Below, in pieces: positions 38,201 through 49,265 of a stretch of DNA of 64,000 bases (position 1 is the first letter of the stretch; each line of letters opens with the position of its first letter). Position numbers and translations under genes: made by a program. The notes under the pieces are model-generated. The model worked only from the letters and a program-made list of their open reading frames with translations. It was not told the origin of the DNA and ran no database searches. The DNA comes from Marchantia polymorpha subsp. ruderalis. Taxonomy: Eukaryota > Streptophyta > Marchantiopsida > Marchantiales > Marchantiaceae. The stretch is from positions 11,929,501 through 11,993,500 of the forward strand of contig AP031355.1 of assembly GCA_037833965.1 (NCBI GenBank). Direction: 5' to 3'.

Positions 38201-40224
38201 AAGTTGCCTCGTTTCTCTTTGTGGACCCTAATACATATAAAAAAACTAATAGTTCTATTTAGAATGTTAAATTATTACTTGTTGGCAAAGGTAAATTTGA
38301 ATGCCTAAGTATTACTTATTCCACCGCCAGACTTGATTGATTGCAAGTATTAACGCTTTCTTCAAAGCTTAATTTGAAATCTTATAAAACTTGCTCCATT
38401 CCCATTTATGCCATATGCTTAAGAATTTATTGTGGTGAGCGAAATAAAATAATATAGGGAAAACCTCCTATATATCTTAAAACTAATTCCAACTTAATCG
38501 CGATAGATTAGATCACTCAACAAAAATCTCGGTTACGCTTATTTAAGCTTGGCATCAAACACATTCAAATTTTATCTTATTGTAAACCTAAAAAGCTACT
38601 TTTAGTGCTTCTTTCCTCCTCGTTTTCCCCAGTTCATCGAACTACTAAGCATGTGAAATATAGTTATTGATGATTTTTTCTTTACTTGACTCTCGTCAAT
38701 CACTTCGTCTTTACCTTACGAACTGTGGTAAGGTGATCGAGATCCTCTTGACTGTAAGTAAGTTTGATACTTCATAAAAGTGTCATCTAATCTTCCATGA
38801 TTGTAACATTGTCTGATTTCTAATTTCCTTTTTTAGTTCTCGACTTTCTTGACGTGACGCCATAAAATATGGATAGTAGAGTTGCAAAAATTATATCCCA
38901 AGGCGTTGATTTCTCTTGGAAAAAGATCAGATATCCTTAGATGGCCTAACTTCATAGACAATGATCGAAAGAGTATTGAGATGTAGAAGAAAATTTCTCT
39001 CCATCCCTTGATAGAGCCAGATATGCCAAGGAAAGAAGCCGGATCCTGTGGGTTCTGAGTTGAAATGTCTACGTGCATGGTTGCTCAAAACCAGCAGAAA
39101 CCGCTGCAAGTACAGCGAGAGTGACGTGAGGGTCTGAGGAGAGAGAGTAAACGTCTCGTGGTTGTGGCTCGGTAATCCCCGATCTCAGATTTGTGAGAGA
39201 ATTGGGAGGAATATTTGTCAGTTTCGGTCAAACTCATCGCAAGAAGTTAGAATTAAGTTGTTGTTGAAGGAATTTGCATGAGGAGCGGTGGTGCATAATG
39301 TGCGCATAGGTCTCATAGTTTCCTTAGATTACAGAGCATCCCTCGCCCCACATTTTTCTTCCTTGAGCTTTGCGCTCGGGCCCTTCGGACGTGGTTGGAG
39401 CGTCGTCCTTCGTGGCGAAATGACGGGTATTGACGATGACAGAGCCCTTTTCTATGTGGTGAGTTTATTTTTCTTTCTCGAGAAACAAATAGAACAATAC
39501 GCCGTGAGCTAAATAAGCCTCCGAGAGAAGTTTATTCTTGGTTGTAGCAAAAGATGCTCGTACACCAGCCGAGTGTTCAGCCCAGAGCGAACTATTCTTT
39601 CGCCTTTTACTAAAGAATACTGTGTGCGGGATGCTAAATCGGGTTGACTGAATTTTTGGAAAGCTCTCTCAATGGAGCACCACCATCGTAACCGAAATGA
39701 GCAGGTGAAGTGAAATGGAATGCCGTGCACACAAAGCACACCAGTTATTAGAGAGAATAGGGAATATCTGCATCAAGCATAGTATCCCATCGAAGGTAGG
39801 GCATTTTTCTGGTGCGGAATATCATCAGTTTAAGTATATACCTCAAGACCTGTCCCACTCCTCCGAAGGGACATCCTTCGATCCCCACCTGCATTCGACC
39901 TAATGCATTTCCTCTGTTCTTTGCCAACGACCTGATCAACAGTTTCCATCTTTGGCGTCTTGGCCTTTGGGCTGCATCGTCTTTTGATAGGAACATACAT
40001 GTCAGCTCTGCTCCTTCCCAGTGACAGGAAATTCAGCCTTGAAAGTTCGATCCAACGGCGTCCCCTTTTCCTGGTCTCTTGTTTCCTCGTTATATCCAAG
40101 TCTCCTGCAACAATGCAGAATGTTGTTAGAACAACAACAATGAATTACTTTACTCAGGATGGCGAGATAATGATGATAGGGAGATAGCTAGGTGGAGATA
40201 TATTTGGGAACTAGTTCAGGTCTT
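35279..40224. other. intergenic or 3' region, no firm gene
   Basis: Open frames at 36719-37024 (plus) and 37514-37798 (minus) have no recognised motif. A minus-strand frame at 38833-39078 includes SIKGWREIFFYI. This faintly recalls the KGW-K-x-FFFV motif of plant transposon-encoded proteins, so it may be a transposon relic. Nothing here can be joined to the USP-like gene as a kinase domain. Confidence 0.35.
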
Positions 40225-40246
40225 TTAGTTCTTGCATAGATCTAAG

Positions 40247-40515
40247 CCCCATAGCATGTCTGTGCTTTTTAAACTTGGGGCGAGGCAGCGGTTTACCGAG
40301 AAATCGGCAGGGTTATTGATCGTATGAATATAATCAAGTGCTATTTCCCCTTCTAAAATATGTCCTCTAATAAATTGATGTTTTAACACAATTTGTTTGG
40401 TTTTAGCATGAAAAATTGAATTCCGAGCAAGTTTGACTGCATACTGATTAACGCCGGATAGATGGATGTCAGTCTTGATGAACTTGGCAGAACGTTGAGC
40501 TCCTGAAACAAACAT
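40247..40515 (-). pseudogene. Ty1/copia RNase H C-terminal fragment
   Basis: The minus-strand frame contains NQYAVKLARNSIFHAKTKQI, then HILEGEIALDYI and a NNPADFSVN segment. This is the conserved end of copia RNase H (catalytic-core helix, FHARTKHI-like block, and the ADIFTK-like block). The preceding catalytic part is frameshifted beyond recognition. It is a short relic. Confidence 0.75.
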
Positions 40516-40770
40516 TTCCACTGATCTAATCTCAAGAGTTCATGCTCCACAACAACCGAGTAGTTGAGGAGGAACCTAATTACACCCGATTTACCATATC
40601 TCGCTCTAGTAGTCACAACAGCTCGAAGAACTACTCTTCTTTCAAGCCGTTTTCGCAGTTCATTGGTGAGCTCTATCGCGTACAACCGCCAACCTACCTC
40701 GACTTGGTTGCCCCCATGCAATTTCAACATTAGATCAGTGGACATGTTTGTCTTAACCGCATTTTCTTAG

Positions 40771-41121
40771 ATGATAATTGGGACTGTATATATTAGGTTA
40801 GTAATTAGGACTATTGATGTAATTATGCAAAGTGTTTACTTAAGCGCCTTGCCACCCTATGTATGGTAATCCATTCTTGTTATTCTAAAAACATGGTATT
40901 AGATTTGTGTTTATGATTCCTCTGGCATGCATGTTTCTCAGCAGATACTTGAATTCTCACATTCGTTTGGCATTAGCAGTTGTCAATGCACTTCTATTGT
41001 CTCTCCACACCATTCAGTCATTGCCTCTGTCATGGACCGAATTCCTCACTTTTTAGACGAGGAGAAGCTGATCCGGCGCGATACCTACCTCAACTGGTCC
41101 ACGGGCCTTAAGACAACTTGA
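40771..41121 (+). mobile_element. possible copia 5' LTR end, PBS and gag start (relic)
   Basis: A TG-initial stretch from 40771 ends in CA just before TGGTATTAGAT near 40894. That word resembles the initiator-Met primer-binding site of copia elements. A following ORF (40927-41121) contains DTYLNWSTGL, which loosely resembles the N-terminal gag motif around a conserved Trp. The similarity is weak and the other LTR is not found. Confidence 0.25.
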
Positions 41122-41298
41122 CACCAAAGATGCATGGAATGAAATCACCTTCAATCCCACATCGCTTTTTGGTCTTCTGCCCGAACCTTGATGTGATACC
41201 GGGCCTTAAGACAACTTGACACCAAAGATGCATGGAATGAAATCACCTTCAATCCCACATCGCTTTTTGGTCTTCTGCCCGAACCTTGATGTGATACC
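41103..41298. repeat. 98-bp tandem duplication
   Basis: Copies at 41103-41200 and 41201-41298 appear identical by eye, so the duplication is recent. The unit ends in GATGTGATACC. On the minus strand this gives TGGTATCACATC, a degenerate copia-like primer-binding site preceded by an LTR-like CAGCA terminus. Confidence 0.9.
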
Positions 41299-42339
41299 AT
41301 GCTGTTAAGATAACAAGAATTATTTACTTTACGCAATGAAAGTATTAAATAATTACATTGGATAATTAATCAATGGTTCCAATTACTAAACTAATATGTA
41401 AAATCCCGATTATCACATAAGAAACTTCACTTAAGAAAAACATGTACACTAATCTAATGACGACAAGCCCTAGTTCCCTGGGACGGACTCATAAGGTATT
41501 CCAACACAGAAGTGTCCCCACCCTTCTTTCGAGAAATTGCAGCTCCACAATTTGGTCTCACGCATCTGCTGCTGCCGCCCCAGCGCAGGCACTCCCCGAC
41601 CGTCATACACCATGTTCGTCCCAATCCTCTTCTCCGCCAATTCTCCTCTCGGTGAGCACCGCCCCTTCAGAATTCGGATTTTCACTCGCTTCACTACCAA
41701 GATCGCACAACGCACTTGCCGCCTGAACTTCAGAGCCAGGGCAATGCCCCGACGCTTTTTGGCAACAAGCGATCGTCTCTTTCAGTTGGGCCGCGTACCT
41801 TTGGGCCCACCTCCGTGTCTGGACTTCCGAACACCCCGCCGCGCTACACACGCTCGCAACTGCTCTTGTGCGCTATGCTCCTTTCTCTCCTCTACCCACA
41901 TGATCGAACTCTCTACTTGGTTTCCGCCGATCTCTGATTGTCAGCTGGCCTCGGTACATGTATTCGCCTCACGCACTGCAACGTCAGGTCGCAAACGGTG
42001 ATGACTCGTCACCGTTTGCGACCTGGAAAAAAATAGATACACTCGCCCGAACAAGGGGTCGAGAGAAACTTATTTAGATAGTAAATTTTTCATGTTTTAA
42101 TTTTGTGAGAAGTTTTGGTTAAATTTGATAGAATAAATTTCGTTCAGAATTATTTTTTTATAAAATCTTGCTAAAATTGAATGAATATTATGTAAGGTTT
42201 AATTAAAATCGATAGAATATTAATGTTGGATCTTTTTTAAATTGATTCCTAATGGTGACTAATTTCATTACGAATATGTGCATATTATACTTAGATTAGG
42301 CACAAATAGGCCTAAACTACAAAGGCCCGGTGATCCATT
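41299..42339. other. no recognised gene; GC-richer patch 41.45-42.03 kb
   Basis: Overlapping open frames on both strands (for example 41537-42001 plus and 41603-41851 minus) reflect the local GC richness. I recognise no family. The patch ends in a 17-bp-arm hairpin (listed separately), then AT-rich DNA leads to the LINE relic. Confidence 0.35.
41985..42025. repeat. perfect inverted repeat, 17-bp GC-rich arms
   Basis: Arms 41985-42001 and 42009-42025 are exact reverse complements (CAGGTCGCAAACGGTGA) with a 7-base loop. It lies at the sharp border between a GC-rich patch and AT-rich DNA. Confidence 0.85.
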
Positions 42340-43542
42340 GGAGTTATTCAAGGTTGTACTCTCTCTCCTACTCTATTCGGAATATTCATAGATGATATAG
42401 AAAGATGGTTGGATGATTGTGAGAGTGAAGGAGTCAAACTTGGAGACTTTGTGATCAAAGCTCTTTTGTATGCAGATGATATCATATTACTAGTACGTGA
42501 TGCAATTAGTTTACAAAAACACCTTGATACTTTGGCTAGCTTTTGTACTCGAAATCAGATGTAGTTCAATCTGGAAAAATCAAAGATCATTCTTGTGGCC
42601 ACTAGATCCAAGTTCTCTCTCTTTTACAAGATACTAGAATTGGAACAAGTGAAGAGTTACAAATATTTAGGCATTGATTTTTCTCAGATTTATAGTTGGG
42701 CACTTTGTGTGCAAAAGAGAGTAGAAGCTGGTTACAAAGTTCTATATTCATTGTTAAATCGATGTAGAAGAGCTCATCTAGTATCTTGGAGTCTTAGGAA
42801 ATTTTTATTTAGGAGTTTAGTGTTGCCGGTGGTTTTATATGGGACACAAGTGTGGGATACTGGCAATAAGAAGACAAGTTGGGAGCGTGTGGAGAGGGTG
42901 CAAAAGATCTTCTTACAAGAAGAGTTAGGTGTAAAGAACCAAACTCCTTATGCTATTCTTCTTGCGGAAAAAGGTTGTCTATCTCTTGAGGCTGAAGCTC
43001 TCTACTTGACCATCACTTATATTAGAAGGGTGAGATCTCTTGATGCTTCTCGACTTCCTCTTCATGCTTTGCGTGCCACACGTTCCAAGGGATAATTTGC
43101 AGATGTGATGACTTGGTCTTTGAGGTGGAATGTGACGGAATTGGATTGGGATCTGCAACCTATGGCCCTTCGTGAGCGTATTAAGAAGTAGTTTTTCAAC
43201 ATCATTTGGAGTAGAGTAGACACTAAAATGCAGTTTTATCAACTTCATGTGAATCCTATGCTTATTTATTGTGAGCAAGGGTACTTTGTTGCAGAGATCG
43301 TTACATCTTTACGTCATATTATTGCCAAGCATAGAACATGATCTCATAGGCTTGGAATTGAGGAAGGACGTTGGTTGAATATTGATAGGAGTGAACGGAT
43401 TTGTAGGCTATGTGATGGGAGGAATGTTGAGGATGAAGAGCATGTGTTTATTACTTGTACTAGATATATAGAGATTCGAGGGGCGCATAAAGTTGATGTC
43501 GAGAATTCTCTTCTCTGCTTCAACTCGAGCTTTATGATTTAG
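42328..43542 (+). pseudogene. non-LTR (LINE) reverse transcriptase relic, 5'-truncated
   Basis: One continuous reading frame broken only by stop codons. It starts in the RT fingers/palm motif GVIQGCTLSPTLFGIFID. It then has the catalytic LYADDIILL (TATGCAGATGAT at 42469-42480), a FNLEKSK block, KYLGIDF, and a VLPVVLYGTQVW thumb segment. The C-terminal zf-RVT-type knuckle is CRLC, then DEEHVFITC. In-frame stops are at 42562 (TAG), 43093 (TAA), 43189 (TAG) and 43339 (TGA), before the terminal TAG at 43540. The absence of frameshifts, together with loss of the endonuclease and N-terminal RT, fits 5'-truncated LINE insertion followed by point decay. It is plainly inactive. Confidence 0.88.
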
Positions 43543-44090
43543 GTTGTTACATTAGAGATATTATTAGTTACCGTTCTAGTGCTTTGGGCACTAGTTAGGT
43601 GTTCTTTTGGTTCTTTACTAGTTTGGAGTTGGATTGTTTGCATTGTGTTTTTTAGACTTTTGAGCCTTTGGGTTGCACGGGCTTGATCTATTTACCATTT
43701 AGCTTCCTATCACACCGTACCGCGGTTCCGTTGCGCTCCGACCAAGTTTCCGAACTCAGCTGATGCGTTCCAACCCGCCACTTGTCTGGTGATTTTTAAT
43801 CTGCGGATTGTTACAGGTGTGAGAACAGCACCGTGTGTGTGACGTTGTTAACTGCCTCCCTTCCATCCAGCTGAGTTATTTCGGTGAATTTTTAACAAAA
43901 CATGACGTCGGCAACCACTCCCTAGAAAGGCATGAGTCCTAAGGTACATGTTTGTTTCATGCTTCATGATCTTTGTGGACTAAAGTGAGAGGAGAACCGG
44001 ACGAACCTTCTGTATTCCTCTGCAGATATTACTAATTTCAGGATGTGACACGAAGGCAATAAGTGATACGAAGATGTGACACGAAGGCAT

Positions 44091-44114
44091 GCCCCCCCTG
44101 TGGCTCCGCCCCTG
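44091..44114. mobile_element. hAT-type terminal inverted repeat relic
   Basis: On the minus strand it reads CAGGGGCGGAGCCAC followed by a G run, the common terminal sequence of plant hAT transposons. Next to it is a short GATGTGACACGAAGGCA duplication. No partner end or matching 8-bp target duplication was found. Confidence 0.5.
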
Positions 44115-44408
44115 ATTGTATCACATTCTTTAATGACTTTCATTTCTTTGAAATGAGACAGATGCAGAGGCAACGTGTGAACCGTGCGAATGTCTTGAAC
44201 CGAATTCGTAAACAATAAGCTGTACAAAGTGACACTATCTTTGAGAGGAGAAGTCGAAGCAGCATGAGACGCCAGGGGCATTTTATTATTCGATGGAATC
44301 AATGAAATGATCTCCTTGTTACGCAATGGGTAAGCATGGAGAACTTATATCTCTATCGGGGAGAGTGGACAAGGATCGGGAAACACCATCCGGGACTGCA
44401 TCTAATAT
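44115..44408. other. 3' flank of the BAHD gene
   Basis: Probably the 3' UTR and downstream region of the acyltransferase on the minus strand; no other signal seen. Confidence 0.4.
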
Positions 44409-45951
44409 CTATATTACAGAGGTGAATTCTGGATCAGCTGCCAGATACTCGAGAGCATGTGGCGCCAGGTATAAAAGTATATCACAGTACCCATCACCAG
44501 GTTTGCTCGGAATACAGATGCACTGACCCTTGCGAGAAATCTGCGCCAACATATTAACCATGCAGAAGAGCGGAGCTCCCTGGCCGAATTCAAGGTCGAA
44601 GATGCCGAATCGGATCCAAGAAGTAAGGCCCACTTGGTGGTCGGTTCTATTGATGCTGGTTTTCCAAGGGTTTGCCAGATCCATCTGGTCAATGATGGTG
44701 AAGAAAGTTTCCTGCTCAACTGCCTGATGAGCCTTCCGGATCAAGCCGGCTGCATAAGACAGGGGCCTGGCCAGAATCTCGGATGTGGGAACGTTACGGA
44801 CAAATGCAGGCACGATCACATTTCCAAAGAAGTGGGTCGTGAGGGTGCCGGGCATCCTCTTCCTGCCCTCCACGGCGGTGCTGAAGATCGTTTTGTCCGT
44901 TATGCCAAAATTGGCATAGTATCTCGACAGACAGCGCCACAGATGTGCAGAAACACAGTCCATGGTCGACAAGTCACTCACATCTTGCACGGCTTGCTGT
45001 TTCAGCTTCGCAAGCTTCTCCCTCTTAAACCTGAAAACCTTCGACGTGAACTTGGTGTTCAGCACTGTCTGAAGCTTGGCCTTCTCTTCTTCAGACATTG
45101 GAGGAGGAGCTATGGGCTCGGTTTCCTCCACCTCGTGCCTCGGATTCAACACCGTGCGATCGAGCTGAGGTACGATGGTCGTGTGCCCCGTGGTAGCTAT
45201 GTCCGACCATGCTCGCAGAATCAGCATTGCTCCCGTCATATCTGCCAACAAGTGATTCCAACTAAAGCCTAAAGCAACTCCACCACAATTGAACCGAGTT
45301 ACCTGCAAAGTCCACAATGCATCATTATGAACCACAAGGCAAGAGGCAAGTTCCACTCGTGTACTCGGACCTTACTGCAACCTCGAAAGGTTGGAGGAGA
45401 ACTCACAGATTGCACATTTTCTACTCGAGCATTCATCGTACCTGAATAACGATGCCTGGGCTGCCTGAATCTCCGACAGGATGACACTGGTTGTGCGGCA
45501 TCAAACCGGCCGCCTCCCATCCTTGGAGCGGAGGGACAGGCGAGAAGGCGTCCTGGTTCACAACATCGTCCATTGCTTCATCCTTGCAAGCTTCTGTGAA
45601 TGGAACGCCTCGGTCGTCGCAGAGGAACATGCGAGGATGGTTCGGATTCGAGGTTTTGACAATGGCCCCGGCAGCGGGATAAAACGACACCACTGTCTTG
45701 GCCAGAGAGTCCTTCAATGTAGCCACGAATTGGTTGTAGACATCGTCCGACTTGTCAACGAGCCTGTACAGGAAGAGAAGTGGCACATAGCGGTCCATGT
45801 GCAGATGGTCCAAATAGCTTGGAGCTAACATCGCTGGATGATCCGTTACGGCCGACGGCTTCACCATTGTGGTCTTCACATTGTGATTGAAATAATTGTA
45901 GTACTCTTCCAGCGCCATCTCGTCCGTCTTCGTCGAGCCCTCGCTCTTCAT
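44409..45951 (-). CDS. BAHD (HXXXD) acyl-CoA-dependent acyltransferase, two exons
   Basis: It transfers an acyl group, often hydroxycinnamoyl, from CoA to an alcohol or amine in specialised or wall metabolism, in the cytosol. Exon 1 is 45951-45442 and exon 2 is 45302-44409. The 139-base intron has a CAG/GTACGA donor and a GCAG acceptor. The protein is 467 residues, within the family norm. Conserved segments are PSYLDHLHMDRYVP near the N-terminus and FYPAAGAIV. Then comes FNCGGVALGFSWNHLLAD with catalytic H187 and D191, at the usual intron position. VEGRKRM and the structural motif near 409-413 follow. The last is EFGQG instead of DFGWG, with Gly positions kept. This motif is structural, so activity is likely. 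The acceptor and donor substrates cannot be told from sequence. The start Met at 45951 fits family length. Confidence 0.93.
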
Positions 45952-46180
45952 GGTCTCGATGCCAATTCAATAGTTGTGCTGACACCGGAACGTCCAACGA
46001 TCAGAGGCTCCGTCGTTGGCTCGACTGGTGCCGTATCTCCAATTAGAGCGGGGAGTATGTGAACCTATGCCTTTGTTTCCCTTTTAACTACCGTTCTCGA
46101 GACCTCTGTTTCCGAAGGGAGAATCCTTTGATGCAGGGGTGGCAGACCAAGACCAACTGTAAGCTAATTCCGTGGGAGAC

Positions 46181-46190
46181 TATATAATTC
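46181..46190 (-). promoter_or_regulatory. possible TATA box of the BAHD gene
   Basis: The minus strand reads GAATTATATA about 235 bases before the start codon. It is a plausible TATA element, not verified. Confidence 0.35.
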
Positions 46191-47240
46191 GTCAAATTTG
46201 CTAGGGACTCACCCTCGAAGACTGGAGGGTGGATTCGTTTGACCACTCTCGTGAGGTATCGGACGCGAATACAAAGACCAGGTCATACCAAATCTGTGTA
46301 TTTCCTTTCCTTTACTGTCAGCTTTTGGTTCGTTTAACCATTGCTGTCCCTGTGCAGAACTTTCTCCCCAGCACGATTAGTCAACAGGAGGCGAGGCTAC
46401 AAGGTCGACGTCGTCCGGGTTGCGTAGACTGCACGAAGCTCTTCGAGGAAGCGCACTACAATGCTATTATGAGCATAATGTAATGTGCAGAGTCTGCATC
46501 TTTGCAGATCACAAAACAAACTATAGAAGGATCCCCATTGCAGGAGGAGCACTGAAGAGGAAACGAAAAGGCATACATATTTCTCTGTATTGGAAATCTT
46601 CTGAGACTTCGCTGCAGAAAAAGAACTCACATTCACCTACACAATCATCAACTCTACCTTCTCACTCAAGTGAAAGCTATCAGTAGTGCTTTAAAAATTT
46701 GTGATTTTGAATCTGATCGTTATTTTCTTCAATCAGCCTACCCGTTACGATTACACTAAAATATTCTAATTGAAATTCCAGCTAGAAGCGATTCATAAAG
46801 GAAAACCACGAATAAAATCCACAGAGGAAACCAAAGAGAAAAATCTGAAAGATGGAGTTAGAAAACGAGGAGGTCGGAGCTGAGTCGATGGCATGAAACC
46901 AATTTGAATCCAAGGACGGTATTCCGCATGCAACTTGAAGTGAATATTTTCCGATAGAAATGCACTACGAAGGTAGATACAATGTTCCAACTAAACGATA
47001 GCGTTTGCTGCTGAAGACTTACCCGACATATTCTCTACTACTGCTCTCCGGCAGCATTTAGATGAGAGACTACTATTCCATCTGTGAAGTATATAGGTTC
47101 GATACATTAGTACATACATGTCCAGGATATTTTACTCAAGCAAGTAAATGAAGAAGAGAGTTTAGAGTTTACATAAATTTAGCACATTTAGAGTGTAAAT
47201 CTCATGTGCAATTACTGAACACGTTAGAAGAGGAAGGCTT
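46191..47240. other. no recognised gene
   Basis: Small overlapping ORFs on both strands (46229-46686) lack motifs. The rest is AT-rich and featureless. Confidence 0.35.
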
Positions 47241-47800
47241 CTGACCACGATCTTGAACCCGTCACCGTTGACATACAGATTTCAGAATGGACTGTAAGTC
47301 AAAGACTTAGTGAGTGCTTTAACTAGGCTCGGACCAGAGACCTTTATTGTGTTAGACTCACGTGATACCCCACAACACCATAGAACACTGAGTCATAGAA
47401 CGGGATCCGGAAGTCTCAAAGTCTTGAAATATGCACATAGCCGTAAGGTAATATAACTCCCTCTTAAGGATCCTTGAAAATATCCGAAAGGACATTCACG
47501 CCACACTCGACACGAAATCATCTCTGAACCTACAAAAGAGTGTTAAGTGGGTGCTTTAACTAGGCTCGGACCAGAGACCTCTAATTGTGTTAGGCTCACG
47601 TGATACCCCACAACACCATAGAACGGGATCCGGAAGTCTCAAAGTCTGAAAATATGCACATAGCAGTAAGGTAATATAAAGAAGCCGAAATTCCCTCGTA
47701 ACGTTACCCGTACGAACTCCCATTCAAGGATCGTTGAAAATTTCTGGGAAGTCATTCACGCCACACTTGAAACGACAGCATCTCTCAACCTATAAAAGAG
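47241..47800. repeat. diverged direct repeat with tRNA-like B-box words
   Basis: Copies at about 47314-47540 and 47551-47800 share most of their length. They differ by an internal indel and scattered substitutions. Both end in a CTATAAAAGAG / CTACAAAAGAG block followed by AGTGG. In the second copy that block is the 3' flank of tRNA-Ile. On the minus strand each copy starts with GGTCCGAGCC, a B-box-like word, and a third such word (GGTTCAAGATC) lies near 47255. This suggests duplication of a tRNA 3' flank and decay of old tRNA copies, or a SINE-like family. Confidence 0.6.
47794..47797 (-). terminator. Pol III terminator of tRNA-Ile
   Basis: TTTT on the minus strand, nine bases after the tRNA 3' end. 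Confidence 0.55.
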
Positions 47801-47805
47801 GGAAG

Positions 47806-47879
47806 TGGCCCATACAGGTCTCGAACCTGTGACCTTGGCGTTATTAGCACGACGCTCTAACCAACTGAGCTAATGGGCC
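47806..47879 (-). tRNA. tRNA-Ile (anticodon AAT), second copy
   Basis: A 74-nt gene with acceptor stem GGCCCAT/ATGGGCC (fully paired here), anticodon loop CTAATAA and B box GGTTCGAGACC. It differs from the 17073 copy at only a few positions. The 5' flank has CAA motifs and a TATATAG word. Confidence 0.95.
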
Positions 47880-48728
47880 CGGTGCTACATTGAGATTTGA
47901 AAAACTATATAAAATAAAAATATTTGAAAAAACCAAGTTTCCTGCATGAAAACCGCGGAGTGGTAGCCATGATCTTCGAGTTAATCATGGCTACTATTCA
48001 TAGAATCTCATTAGTATTCTCGATGTTTGAAATTTCTTTCGTCAGGAGGGAGAATAAATCCAGCGCTCAAGTGACTACGAAAGCTCTTTAGACAAAGGAA
48101 TATTGCACTTAGAATTTTGCGCGAGAATGTTCGATTTCAGAGTTCATACAGAGGATAACTTAGATTCCATTGAACGTAGACAAAAGTGGAACCTTCAAAC
48201 TTGTTGAATCATAGACAATATGCGTGAAAACCATTCCAAGAATTCCAAGTTTATGGGTGTGGAGAGGTCTCCTCTTCTGATGTTCCAGGTAGTTATTATA
48301 TGCAGGATTTTTTATCTAGAAAGTTTGATATCTTATTTTCAGTTATATTACATATTTACCATTTTGATGCTTTTGGTGGCCTAGAATATCCTAGGCCCTT
48401 GTTTCTTGATCCCTTTTTCTGTTTCCCATTCACTACTTTTCCAGATATAACCAGAGGTGACTTGACGAAACTGAGATCCAACATGATGCAACGGAAATGA
48501 CCAAAATTCTACCAAGTTTAGAAAATGGGAAAGAGTATATAAAACCTCCAAAACGCTTGAGTGCGTTTTACCACCGGCGGAATAAGGGCAGTGAGACAGA
48601 CGTTCACTAAGCGAGCGAGCCTCACTCGACGCGAACCCGAGGCTGAGCGTTCGCCGAACATATACTTTTCCTTTGGCGCTTGATTAGAATAAGAAACCCG
48701 GCATACTGCAGCTTGGCTCACGACTAAG
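47880..48728. other. no recognised gene
   Basis: Short ORFs only (48300-48500 plus; 48518-48808 minus, extending into the next element). No RNA or repeat signal seen. Confidence 0.35.
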
Positions 48729-49187
48729 GTTGGAGGCACAGCAAAAAATTTCGAGGCATGCCCATGCCCCGTTTCAAAGCCAAAAGGCATGCCCGTGCCC
48801 CCAGGCATGCCCGTATTACAATACGTATATTTAATGTATCAGAAAATATACTTCTATGAAAATAAAGCACTCTTAGAAGGAAAAACAATCAACAAGCCGG
48901 AGGACCTGTCTACATCCCACTTACCGACACGAAAACGGCATTGCATATACTTGGCAATCCTTCAGTTCCAAGAGCAGTTTCAGTACCATGCAGCCCCAAC
49001 AACAAGCATAATTTCCCATTTATTTTTTGATTGATCCCACCGTCTATAACTCTGGAAAATACATCTTAATTTTTTCGTACATACGGGCATGCCACGTATG
49101 GAAATGCGAATGAGGCAGAACTTAGGGTTTAGGGGGCATGCCCCCTGCCCTCGCCCGCGCGCATGCCTTTTGAGTTGTGCCTCCAAC
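48729..49187. mobile_element. 459-bp TIR element with GGCATGCC subterminal repeats
   Basis: The termini are inverted copies, GTTGGAGGCACA at the left and TGTGCCTCCAAC at the right. Both subterminal zones carry clustered GGCATGCC or AGGCATGCCC words, at least six in all. Such words are usual transposase-binding repeats in hAT and CACTA elements. No transposase is present. Flanks do not show a clear target duplication. The same AGGCATGCCCCC word adjoins the hAT end at 44091. Confidence 0.6.
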
Positions 49188-49265
49188 ACTACTCACGATA
49201 TGCGCGACCTACCCTCTCCCCTCCCTCTCAGACACCTTCCGATGTACCGTTTGTCCCGTTAAGAT

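Noticed and set aside
40771..41298. A complete copia element between 40.2 and 41.4 kb
   Set aside because: The RNase H fragment and the LTR/gag-like fragment lie on opposite strands and no matching LTR pair was found; they are separate relics.
41537..42001. 154-codon ORF
   Set aside because: Competing open frames on both strands and no recognisable family; low-confidence chance ORF.
44634..45272. 212-codon plus-strand ORF opposite the BAHD gene
   Set aside because: Antisense shadow of a clearly conserved exon.
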